DNA of 64,000 nucleotides from Heterotrichella gracilis (taxonomy: Eukaryota; Sar; Xanthophyceae; Tribonematales; Xanthonemataceae), in contig JAULBX010031481.1 in NCBI GenBank assembly GCA_032358255.1, positions 62,001 to 126,000 on the forward strand. Reading direction: 5' to 3'. Numbering within the stretch: the stretch's first letter is position 1; every line of letters begins with the position of its first letter. The notes below the pieces were generated by a model. The model searched no databases. It had not been told where the DNA came from and worked only from the letters and a program-made list of their open reading frames with translations. Below are positions 43,693-54,660 of this stretch, piece after piece. Both the position numbers and the translations under genes were made by a program.

Positions 43693-44560
43693 AGCAAACT
43701 CGCAGTTGTGGGATGTCGCGTCAGAGAATCTCTGGCATGTGGTATGCAGCTGTAGGACAAGTGTGAAAAGAGTTTTTCCAACTTGGTTGAACTGGCACAG
43801 TGTGCCATAGCCTCTGCTCCTTTGTTCCTGTTTGCTTATCGCAAGGCTGGGCTAGCAGACTGTTTGACCAGCATTTGCCTGGGATGCCAGACGTATTATG
43901 GTCATTTTGTTCAACTTGCAAAATGCATTTAGATTAATCTGCAATTATCTCAACACCTTACACAGCTTGTGATTGGCCCAACCACACTGTGGACCATGTG
44001 GCAATGTGGTCACTGAATCAGATGATTGTTGCTATTGGCCATGGACTATCCTTAGATGTGATCGTCGCTGGCAAACAAGCTCAGCCTGACAGTGTGCTCG
44101 TTGGGTGTGTGGTGACGAGTTGAATCTGGTTGTGGCGCAAATGTCTGTGGTAATTTTGCATCTAATTGCATTGCCGTGAGGAAAGAAATCCTCTCTTTTG
44201 TAAAGGAGTGTGTGACAAAATGTGAAAGACACCTTTCAGTGTACCTTGAGAGTGCACTAAATTGAACATCAAAATTGTGATAACTGGGCAATACTGTAAT
44301 GAGTAGTTTTGCAATCCGAAAAAAGCAACGGCACAGCGAGCACATGGTTTGTGCGTTCGAGCATGGACAACCCGTGCAGCACAACACTACCTGGCCCAGA
44401 TTCTGAATGCTAAAGCTTCGACGCATATGCAAGGCTTTTATAGCATTCCCGAAAACCTGCACTTAATCGATTTTTGATAACTTTGCCATCCCAGGGGTTA
44501 CGATCATAAGGGAAGGGATGTGCAGATGTTCGTCATACCCCTTTCAGGAGCCCCCATGGA
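43693..44560. other. 3' flank of cupredoxin-like gene 1, shared with gene 2
   Basis: Blocks here recur downstream of gene 2, for example GATTGTTGCTATTGGCCATGG near 44024 and GATTGTTGTAATTGGCGATG near 49182. The duplication therefore includes at least 600 bases of 3' flank. No other gene was seen. Confidence 0.6.
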
Positions 44561-44830
44561 TCACACGCAAAATTCACGGCCTGGACGATAGGGGCTTTGC
44601 CTCCGCCCAATTCGGAAAATTGAATGCGGATCGTCGTATTGGCCGCCCACCGCCCTCGCGAAGCGAAGCGAGGCCGGCCCCCGGCACCCCACCCTTAGGG
44701 TGACCCTACAGATATGATACGCAAATCGTGAGGTGCAACGCTGGGAGCTTCGCCCCTCTGAGAAAAGTGGATGGGAGCTTCGCCCCTGCGCCCCACCGCC
44801 GCCCCTGCCCGATCAAATATTACTGTATTA
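44561..44830. other. GC-rich island with short dispersed repeats
   Basis: CCTCGCGAAGCGAAGCGAGG near 44652 is nearly self-complementary. GGGAGCTTCGCCCC occurs twice (44740, 44772). Such GAAGC/CTTCG repeats are typical of chlorophyte organelle intergenic DNA. The island lies just before the point where the gene 2 leader begins to match gene 1. Confidence 0.45.
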
Positions 44831-45103
44831 TGTACCTCCTGTCCAAGGGGCATGCTTCCTAAACGGGAATTAAGTGATGCGCTGTAAGACCCCCGCAACG
44901 TACCCTTGCTCATGGTATTAAAGCTCATGGCAAAGAGAGACAACACCATTTGCAACTCTGAGAAGTTCTACCCTGCAATTCTGTAACAAGAGCAGGCAGT
45001 GCTGCCAGGTTTGCATAGAGTTTTTAGGTCTCCCAACCTCTTGGGTCCACCTTCACTGACAACAACATCACTCCTGTTTGATTCTCAACCTGAAAACGTC
45101 GAC

Positions 45104-48100
45104 ATGAAGTCCCAGACCATGCTTATCGTCGCTCTATTGGCCCTGGTGGGCTGCGCCTCTGCTGGTGGGTCAAACAATTAGGATTGGGTCTACTGTAACC
45201 AAGCGTTTGATGCGTTGACGCCCTTTGTGTGTGTGTGTTGTGCCTGGCTGTCATCTGTGGACGTTCTTTACCCACCCCTCTACCACTCGACCCAGCCCAT
45301 CTTTGACGCCAATTTTGCCAGTCCAGTACTGGTGATACCTAGGTCACTAGTGCTTTGTTCAATGGTCTTCCACAATGCGCACATACATACACACCAAGTG
45401 GAGCCTCCCACCCCCCCCCCACCCTCCTCCCCACCTACCCTATTAAGATGGGCAGGGCCATGCATGCCACGTTTGGGTCCCTGCGTACCCGTTTGCAGTG
45501 CGCTTGCTGCAGGCATAAATTTCCATGCACCCTATAGGGTATATATGGCACAAAGCTTTGTGCCACAGACTTGAACCCTAACCCTAACCCTATCAACCCT
45601 ACCCCTCCCATTAACATCCTAGTATCATCTCCACTGTGGGGTGGCAGAGCGTACGCTCTCTTTCTTAGACTCTTGATGAAGTTTGTGTTGTAGGTAAACC
45701 CGCTTTAGCTACGTCCTGGGCACCATGCATCAATGTGCCCATGGTGCCCATCTGCGCCAACATGGCATGCAGCACATGTGCCTTTCTGTCTTTTCTTTCC
45801 AAACACTGCCGCATTACGCATGCGCTGCTACGCTGGTTTGTGGTGTTGGCATCACGTTTCTGTGGTTTGAGCCGGAGGACTGATATATCATTAATATATT
45901 AAAGTCCTCCTGATTTAAGGCATGAGGCATGTTCTCATGACATGGCGCATGATGGCGCATGAGGCGACTGGGAGGGTGCATGCATCAACTTATAGGCTTC
46001 CGCTTGGTAATGCACTAGCACAATTCAGAATGTCAGCAATATTCTATAAAAGACCTGAAGCCGGCATAATGCTGAATTGTCCTGTCGCATGCCGCAGACC
46101 TGACCAGATTCTGCACTTCTTGTCTTGACCTAAATGCAAGCAGCAAGTAGGCAACTAGCAACTAGGCTCATGCGTCTGTTTTATTTAATGGCAGGAATCG
46201 CCAACACCACACACAGTGCACCTCATCAGGCTGGAATTGCAACCAGTTTGCACAAGTACTAGCACTATTCCCTCCCCGCTCAAGGCTTAGCCCCCTATAC
46301 TACCGCTTTGCACTAAAGTCAATAATATCGATGTTACACTTGTGTCCAATCAGCTCTTATTTCTTATGGAAGGTGCCTTATGGTAGGGGAACCAGTGGAC
46401 AGATGGGCAATGCCCTTCTCTTCGCTAAATCCTCTTTCTCAACAAACGCCCCTGTTCAAGGACAGGCTGCGTAGATATTTATTCATATACTTATTTATTT
46501 GTGAAAGGTGCCTACCGCTATAATAATTAATGAATTGCTACCACAAACTACCAACCTTGTCCCCTTGACCTTGCAGCCACAACCGTCCCCTTCGACTTTG
46601 GCCGCCCCTGCGCCCTCTTTGGCAGTCCCTCAGCCAGTGAGACTGTGTCAAGCAGCGGTGGGGAGTGCGCGTCATGTGGGACGGGGGCCAACGCGGTGCC
46701 ATCAGGCAAGGCGTGCGTCTTCAAGGTGAGGGCAGATTGTTAATTGTAAACCCTAAACCCTTAACCTTTAACGCAGCACCGGTGGGATAGGGCTGCCTGT
46801 TCAAGGCGAGGGAACCATGTTAGCTGTAACCCTAAACCCAAAACCCTAAAGCTTTAAGGCAGCGCCCGTTGGGATAGGACTGCCTGCTCAAGGTGAGGGA
46901 CCATTGGGGCATTCCATTGGGTGTTCGCTTCAATGCATTATAATGCCATGCTTCAGGTAATCAGGGAAAATCACTCTGTTGTCACAATGACCCACACATA
47001 TGACCTCTGTAACCACATGCAGGCGCCACAGAGCACTAATTTAATTAATTAACCCGCGTTGTGCGTAGTGCCACATGGTTGCAGCCTGATTCATTGACCG
47101 CACCTCAAATTTAACGCCCTGGATTGCGCACGTGTGTGAGCTATAAATGTGCTACGCGTGATGCAGCAGTGCTTAAAAATATAATATAGAAAAATCAATT
47201 ATCACTGCTGCATCACGCGTAACGCATTAATAGCTCAACACACGTGTGCAATCCAGGGCGCTGCCTGAGCACAGATATGCTTATCATATACCATGTAAGG
47301 AAAATGTCTAATTTCAGAGCCAATGAAATGGAATAGACACTTATAAAGAATGATGTTGTATCAGATATGTGCTTGTATTATCAGCATGGCATTGTCAATC
47401 TGCCCACTCCCTTGGCTCCTGCATACCTTGCTGCAATCTACATCACATCCATCAATATTTTTGAAAAATTATGTGATCATTTCACAGCCCAGCACATGCA
47501 ATATGGCTTGCGCTCACTGACTGGTTCAGGGCGCATCTCCAACCCTGCTTTTAGGGTTTAGGGTTTAAGAGATCATCAACTGGCCCAGGGCGCATTCACA
47601 ACGTTGCTTCACTGGCGGTAAAAGGAAGGCGGTGGCACCTTCCAGTGCATGTAGGTCACTGTGTTCCTTGGGCACTTTAATGCGGTAAATACAGGCTGCG
47701 TAGCTATTTATTTATTTATTTATTTAACGCGGTGAAAGGAAAGGCATGTGCACCTTCCAGTGGCAATGTGTTCCATGGGCACTTGAAAGCCACGCATCCA
47801 TGTGACGCACCCTTTCATATGAAATACACCGCTCCCCTGTGCATTCCAGTGTGCTGCATGGGGACTCGCACATCCAAGTCACGCACAATCCATGTGAACA
47901 ACAATCCATGTGAATAACTATTCCTTTTAAGCTCTTGCCCCGTAGCCCGTCGACCTCAAGGTCGGTGACAGCATCGCCTTTGGCTACCACTCCTCCGCGC
48001 ACAACCTGTACCTGGACTCCGCTGCCTGCGCATTCACAAAGGAGATCTGCCCCTTGGCCCCATCGTCCCAGATCAACGCCAAATCTCCTTGCACATACAC

Positions 48101-48808
48101 CTTCAACACCCCTGGTGCGCAAAGCAATGACCCATGTCTGGCAACAATGAATTAAATACCCTGCGGCTGCAGGATGAACAAAGCATACTGCGTTGTTTCA
48201 CCTGTTCAACCAGACACCAAAGGTCCAGCCGTGCTTGAAATCATGGTGTTAGTCTATTTGTAGGTTGTTGCTGAACATACAATACCTGCCTTACCTATGC
48301 ATTGCCTTATTAGGCTGTTCAGCAGGCCACTAAAAGATTTCAGGAGTCTTTGGTTGGTTGCAACCACAACAACTGGTGTCTAGTTTTGCCAAAGCCCTAG
48401 CAATCCACTAGTGCTAGCAAAGCACTCCAACGTGGTTGCAATCCACTAGTTTTTACCTGAGCACTAGTAATGTGGTTGCAAACGTGCGCACGCTTCTTTG
48501 CACCAGCTTGACGTCATTATGGGTTTAACCTAACTTAAGGTTCTGTTGTGGTCTCTTAGGGTTGGCAAGGATGGATGTTATGGCCTATTACGGTACATGC
48601 CAAAAACAAAGTCCAATTGGTGTTGCATCTCATAGCATTGGCCAGGGATCCATATATCAGCGAAATAAAAAGCTTTGCAATCAACTGATTTCAACATGAT
48701 GTCTTTGCAACCACAGGTACCTACTATGTGAGCGACAAGGCTGGTCCTGCACCACCCAACGACTACTGCCAGACCTTCGCTGCGAACCTCCTGGTCAATG
48801 TGTCCTGA
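45104..48808 (+). CDS. Secreted cupredoxin-like protein, copy 2
   Basis: Exons 45104-45164, 46577-46725, 47946-48114 and 48717-48808 have exactly the same lengths as in copy 1 (61, 149, 169 and 92), giving 156 residues. The signal peptide is MKSQTMLIVALLALVGCASA. Differences from copy 1 are few and mostly conservative (SAHNLYLD for STHNLYLD, PNDYCQ for PDDYCQ), and all Cys are kept. As in copy 1, the copper-ligand Cys, second His and Met are missing. Introns 1-3 are longer than in copy 1 because of repeats and a foldback element. The 5' leader matches copy 1 from about 44996, but no matching TATA box was found, so expression may differ. Confidence 0.7.
46715..46910 (+). repeat. Copies of cupredoxin gene 2 exon 2 donor
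   Basis: TCAAGGTGAGGG at the real donor (46721) recurs as TCAAGGCGAGGG at 46800 and TCAAGGTGAGGG at 46887. CCTAAACCC runs and a shared GGGATAGG block lie between. Confidence 0.85.
47115..47260. mobile_element. Foldback (MITE-like) element, 146 bp
   Basis: Arms of ~55 bases start CGCCCTGGATTGCGCACGTG and are matched in inverse at the right end (CACGTGTGCAATCCAGGGCG). They contain CTACGCGTGATGCAGCAGTG and its complement. A ~25-base AT-rich centre separates them. No transposase was seen, and no clear target-site duplication was found by eye. Confidence 0.7.
47480..47905 (+). repeat. Imperfect tandem repeats in cupredoxin gene 2 intron 3 side
   Basis: Blocks built from GGGCGCATxxxCAACxxTGC, AAAGGAAGGCxxxGxCACCT, TTCCAGTG, GTGTTCC-TGGGCACTT and CATCCATGTGACGCAC appear two or three times. 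A single version is present in gene 1 intron 2 (42870-43000). Confidence 0.7.
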
Positions 48809-50026
48809 AGCAAACTTGTCAGTGCCAAGACATATTTGCAATTGAGGCACATGTTCACAGTGTTGGCATGTCGCTTCAGGCTTCTCGGAGAATCTCAGGC
48901 ACATGGTATGCACCTGTAGGACAAGAGTAAAGAGTTCTGCCAACTTGATCATCGGTCAAAACCCAGTTTGGCACAAATGTGCCATAGTCATTGTCGTTTG
49001 ATCGGTTTGCTAGCAAAGCTTTGCGCTTATTGTAAGGCTGGGCTAGCAACTTGTTTGACCAACAGTTGCCTAGGGATGCCAGACATAAAATCATTTTATT
49101 GCAAATTGTTGCAATACCTCTCAATGCTTATGGTTGGGCCAACCACACTGCCACAGTGGCTATATGGCGCATGGTCATGATGATTGTTGTAATTGGCGAT
49201 GGACGATAATTGGTAGATATGATCGTCGGTGTCAAACAAGCTGCTGTGTGCTCATTGTGATGAGCGGTGACTAGTTGTGAGCGATGTGTTTACATGGCCA
49301 TTAGAATTACCATGAGGAAAGGAGCTCTCGGCTTAGCAGCTCTTCAGCATCTGAAGGTCACCTTTTAGTGTACACAACATGTTTATCAACATTATATTTT
49401 GGTAATTGGGCAGTACTGTAGTGAGTAGTTTTGCAATCACATCATGTGATGGTGACATGACTGATTGGAGGCAGTATTTTGTCACAGCACCATACTTTCT
49501 GTAACAATTGACAATTTGCATCTGAATCAATCTAATTGTACTCTCCACAAGTTTGTTTCTATTGATCCTAAGCCATGTCATGCAGCTGGCAGCATGCCCT
49601 ACCATAAATAAGTTACACGTCATCAATAAAAAACCATTACGGTAACCGCTTGAAAGCAAAATAATAAAACTGCGCAGCCATTGCTGCAAGAGATACACTG
49701 TCATATTAGCTTTCAAATGATAACAGTTTCCAAAATAAAACATTTGAAAGATTGTCACCTTCCTGATGATGTTCCAAGCATTGCAAGGCCCCACAGTGCC
49801 ACAGCCGAAGGCAAAGATTGCACTTAGGACCATAAATTTCGATTTCCCCCCAAACCAAAAACATTAAATACTGTAGGGAGGTTCAGGCTATTGTGAAGTA
49901 TCCTTCACTCAATACTCACTGCAATTCCCAATTCAATCGCGCAATTTGACAGACACATGGGTTCCATGGGTACCGCTGAGGACACATGTGGCAAATCACC
50001 TGTTTGATTATCACCGTGGCTGCTGT
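48809..50026. other. 3' flank of cupredoxin-like gene 2; no further gene
   Basis: The first ~500 bases match the gene 1 3' flank. The rest, to the stop of the F-box gene, shows no supported exon. Confidence 0.45.
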
Positions 50027-53000
50027 CTACAGATCAATTCTGCATGCCATATTATTATATACTCGGATGCTTTGATCCGCAACCTCGAACAACACGTGCA
50101 TCAAGTTCAAATCTGTGGCGGCTACAATCCCCTGCCCAGCGTTGCCGCAGCAGCCACCATCACCCACCCTGGCTGAACTGGGCGTGCCCTCCCTATCAAA
50201 GGTGAATGTGAAAGTGTCGTCCATGTCGCAGAAGAGCTCCAAAGTACAATCATCTATATAGCAGCATTCAAGATCTGAGTCTTCGAAGCACGGATCTTCG
50301 TACCATTGGGGCCCCAGCGTGACACACCTTGTCGCCTTCACCCATCCCAACACGAGTGATGTTTGCTCCAACATGAATGTAAGCTTGGTGCCAAGCGGCA
50401 GAGTCAGCTCCAAACACCTGCTGCCTTGGCCCTCAATCGCGCCCGCGCCCTCTGGGGCCAACGGCACCCAATGTTCACTCGACACGAGTACCAGGGTGTG
50501 CAGCCTCGGGAGGAGCGCAGGCTCAAGCGGCTCTGCGCCGAACGCCACACTGCCGCCGCAGTACCGAGGGCCCAAGTGCAGTTTGAGCCACTCTAGGCGG
50601 TCCAATCGGCGCAATTCCGCCATGCCCATGCCGGGGTGCCAAGGGATGTTGAGGCGCTTGAGTGAGGTTGGCAGGTAGTGCACTGTGCTGGGCTCCCCAG
50701 CCCAGCTGTCCAGGTGCAAGTTGGTCAGTGAGGTGAGGTGGGCCAGCGAGGGCAGCTGCGCCGGGTTGTTGCCATACTGCCTGAAAGCGGAAAAGATCAA
50801 ATGTGTAAGTGCAAAGGATGTTAGAAAGAAAGAAAGAAAGAAACAAAACGCCCCCACACACGGCAGCACACCACAACCAGCAATGTAGAAAAACACAGAC
50901 AGGTCGGGCAGCAACCAGTGGAACACGGCGTGGGTAACAAGGGCACAGCACCTAAGCATAGCCCCGATAAATATCTGCCAGTTTAAGCATCGCGGTATGT
51001 AGTACACAACATGACAACATATTGGCCACACGCAATAGCTAGATGTATTTGGCTACTACCATAGGGAGGAGGGCAGAACCCCTCAGCCCAGCTGCGCCGG
51101 GATGTCGCATCGAAAGTGCTGGCACTTTTGCGCCTTCTTGCAACATGACAAACTCACAAATGAGCAGAGACACTGGGGTTGAATATGAGCCCACGGTGGG
51201 GTGGGGAGCCGCAAAACGTGCCTCAGGTGAAGCTCCTGCAGACGTTCCATCCCGGACAGGGCCAGCCCTAGGTCCAGCTGGCCATCACAGGGGATGGCCA
51301 ACACAATCAGCTGGGTCAGCGGCGCAAGCAAGGCCGCAGCCTCGCCAGACTGGGGGTAAATGCCTAAGATTTTGCTACACACCCTCAGCTCCCTGAGGCC
51401 TGTTGGGAGGCCGCTGAGAGGGATGCGCGGGGTGGTATAGTAGCACATGTCAAGCGACGTGAGCGCGGTGAGGCTGCACAGGTCCCACAGCCGGGTGGCT
51501 GGAAGCGCTCCAACTAGTTTATCATTGGGGCCATTGATCACCAGCTCCCGCAGTCGAGGGACCCGCTCCCCATTGAACGCCGCCATCGTCCCCGCCTGCA
51601 AAAAGACATCACAAACCCTAAAGGGTGTGGAGAATAAGAACAAAAGAGAATAATATAAATATAAAAAACATTTAGAAAACAACGAGAAACAACCATTAAC
51701 CAGCTCAAGAGAAAAATCTATAATGTGCGCAATAATATAAAAAGTTTAATACGCGCGATGCTGATTTCCAACTGGTGCCGGCTGTACTGCTGGTATGCAG
51801 GCAATAATTGTCCCCACCTCGTTGTCCCAGTCCAGGCTGGTGATTTTGGCCTTGCAGACCTCCAGGTACGGCAGGTGCGGCAGGGGGAAGGTCACATGCT
51901 CAGCCTGGCCTTCATCATTGTATTCATCATGGTCGACCTATGAAGGGTGATAAAATGAGTAGCCATGTATGGTTATCTTGACATATTTATGCTTATATTC
52001 TTACTTGATGTGGGATATACTCTTAATTTGACATTAATTCTTACGCTCATTGTTTCTTTTCTCCTTGGCCATGAAAGCAATCATTGTTATTCTTTAAGCT
52101 TTTATCATGATATGGTATGTTGATTTTATTCCTACGTTTATGAGCCCATTTATTTTTATGCTTATCATCCTTCATAGGTTGATCATCGCCGACGCTATCA
52201 ATGCGCACCTGCAGGAGCGTCGGATTGGATTGGTATTGGATTGTAACTCAATGAGGTTTGGAATGCCTATTGCTGGCGTTGGAATGTGTTGTATTAGGCC
52301 CTGAACGGCACTCACCTGACGCAATATTGGATTGGTAATAGTATTGGGTTGGATTTGGTGGGTTATTAACATTGGGTTCGATTCGACTTACTGGTGGGGT
52401 GCACGCCTCTATGCGCACCTGCAGGGTGTGTGTGCAACGGTTGGCACTAGCTGAGACTTTTCAGGGAACGTTCTTGTCACCGATCAACAAGCGTGGTGGT
52501 GGATTTTGTAGGATTTGTTGGAGTGGACACGTATATATTTGGATTGGGTCCATGATCATTTTGATCCGGCCACGATGTTCAGTAGTGCACGCACTAAATA
52601 TTCCCCCCCACAGTGTACACCCTCCACATAACCCCGCACCTTCACATGGCCCAGCTTCAAGCAGGTGAGCAGCGTGAGGGTGGCAAGGGCGGCAACCACC
52701 GCCGCCACCGACGCCCGGGTAGTGCCCTCCACGCCCTCAAGCTGCAGGCAACGCAGGTTTGGGAGCTTGGGCAGCGCCATGGCCAGCGCAGCGAGCGAGG
52801 CGCTGCCATTCAACCCACTGTAGTATTCGTCCTCGTGCTCCAGGCTCTGGAGGTTGGTGAGAGTGGCCACCGCTGCCAGGATGTGCGGCATGTGCCGGTT
52901 CCCGCAAGCCAGTCTAAGCCGTGTCAGGCCTGTCAAGGCGGTCAGGCCACCAACAGCCTGCTCGACATCGACCAAGTCACGGGAGTTGCAATACCACCGC

Positions 53001-54048
53001 ATGTCCAGGCTTTGCAGCCCGGTCAGCGTCGCCAAGGTCCACAACATTGACAGCCCCTCCATGCAGCGTTCGTTGTCTAACAACACCCCCCGCAGGTGGC
53101 GTACTTGCGCCTGGTCGCGCGTGAGGGCCTGCAGCAGCCACAAACGGGTGCCCATGTCCCCCTTCATGTGCACCTCAGGCAGGCATGTTGTATGCGCCAG
53201 CCGGTGCTGGGGCCAGCCAGATGTGAGGAAAGGGATTGCACACGCTATCCACGCGTCCTCCCCATCCTGGCCAACGTCCGGAACATGCACGGTCAGGTTT
53301 TCCCACGCGGGGCTGGGGCCATGTAGGGCGGCCCGCCAGCGCTTGCACACCAGCTGGAGCCCCACGCGGTCCGCCAGGGTGAGGCCGGGGGCGCCCAGCA
53401 CCATTTGCAGGAGGTCCGTGGAGAGGGTGTCAAAGTAGGCAGTGGGCGCTCGGATGCCGCCCACGGGTGGTGGGTGGGGGCTGGTGGGCTGGGAAGGCAG
53501 TGGAGCTAGTGCAGCTCCAATTGCGGGTGACCCTCCTGCACAGGCGCCCAGTTTGGTGAACCAGGGGCGAGACTCCAGGTTCAACTTAGTAGGGTTTACG
53601 AATTAGGGTTTAGAGTTTGGGGTTTGGGTGACAGACAATGGGTTTGCATCTACATACTACAACCCCAATCGCATGCTGCGACAGTAGGCTTGCCAGATGC
53701 GAACATCACCAGGTGTGCTTGAGTAGCCAGGCAGGGGCCGAGTAATAATATTATATATATGTAGGCACACACCGGCAATGACGTCACCAGGCATGCTAGC
53801 CGCCAGCTCCCCCTGAGACTTGATGATGTCAAGTGGTTACCACCCCTTGAGACTTGATGATGTCAAGTGGTTGCCATCCCCATCCAGGGCCACATTGCAT
53901 AAAGTTACCCCCCTTGGCATCACCACACAAGTACCCATCGACACCCACCTGGCTGTGGGGCAGCACTCGAAGCGGCTGTGCGTGTGGTGGCACTGCTGGG
54001 GCTGGGAAGAGGCGCCCCACCCCCGCCCACCACTTGGCGCGATGACAT
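50027..54048 (-). CDS. F-box/leucine-rich-repeat protein (unit 1)
   Basis: Exons in gene order: gamma 54077-53949 (ATG inside it at 54048), 53535-52640, 51937-51818, 51595-51222 and 50780-50027 (TAG). From the gamma ATG the protein is 747 residues, but the true start may lie in an upstream beta exon at 54660-54460. After a Pro-rich head (MSSRQVVGG) comes an F-box: YFDTLSTDLLQMVL, LTLADRVGLQLVCKRWRAAL. LRRs follow, such as LATLTGLQSLDMRWY, GLTALTGLTRLRLACGN, LPNLRCLQLEGV and LPSLAHLTSLTNLHL. The F-box should dock on SKP1 in an SCF ubiquitin ligase, with the LRRs choosing substrates; this is inference from the family. The intron after 51222 needs a GC donor (AG then GCACGT) to keep the LRR frame. 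Confidence 0.78.
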
Positions 54049-54130
54049 GACTGGTGGTGGTGGCGCTGGTGGCGGAGCTGCAGGGCACAGGGAGGGGTGT
54101 CAGTAGCCAAGGATAGGGTTTTACAACCCT
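53820..54130 (-). repeat. Member 1 of a dispersed ~350-bp block around exon gamma
   Basis: The block from CCCCTTGGCATCACC to CACAGGGAGGGGTGTCAGT is repeated at 57985-58200 and 62580-62800, with exon gamma at its centre. Non-coding borders are also conserved, including CCCTAAACAGGGTG-like text in units 2 and 3. DNA-level copying of whole units is therefore indicated. Confidence 0.85.
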
Positions 54131-54459
54131 CCACTCAAAACCCTAAACAAACCCTACACAATCGTGCAAGGTGTCAATGGCTGCAGTCACATCCACTCTG
54201 AGTTTGCAAGGGGTTACCACAATTAAAGACAGTATCCATAGTGAGATGCACTCCAAGGTTGCATTGTTAGTGGGCGGCGTCCTATCAGGGTGTAGGTATA
54301 CTATCCCTATTAGGGTATAGGGAGTGGGCTGAGGGTTTAGGCTGCCTGCCCCACAGGTTGGCAGTGGTGGAAAAGAAGCAGCTCCTCCTAGACCTTATGG
54401 GCATATCTGCAAGCTTGTACCGCCACCAGGATACCAAGGAAGGGACCAAAAGCACATAC

Positions 54460-54660
54460 CCTGAGGCCCTGTGGAGGTGGTGGCTGAGCAGCTGTGGCTT
54501 GGGCGGCGGTGCTTGGGAGTTGGTAATGAGGGGACAGTGGTTTGGAGGTGGTGGTTGGTAGGTGCCGTCAAACCCTTGGCTGGGGTTGGGGGGGTGGCGG
54601 TGGCAGTAAAACCCTTCGCTGGGGTTGGAGGGAGGGTGGCCTGGAAGGGGAAAAAGGTGT
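54460..54660 (-). pseudogene. Unit 1 copy of exon beta
   Basis: After CCCCTTCCAG, the minus strand encodes a variant of the NPSQGF repeat exon (PSNPSEGFYC, PPNPSQGFDG). Its junction with the donor GTATGTG is in a different phase from units 2 and 3, so it may be broken or unused. Confidence 0.45.
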
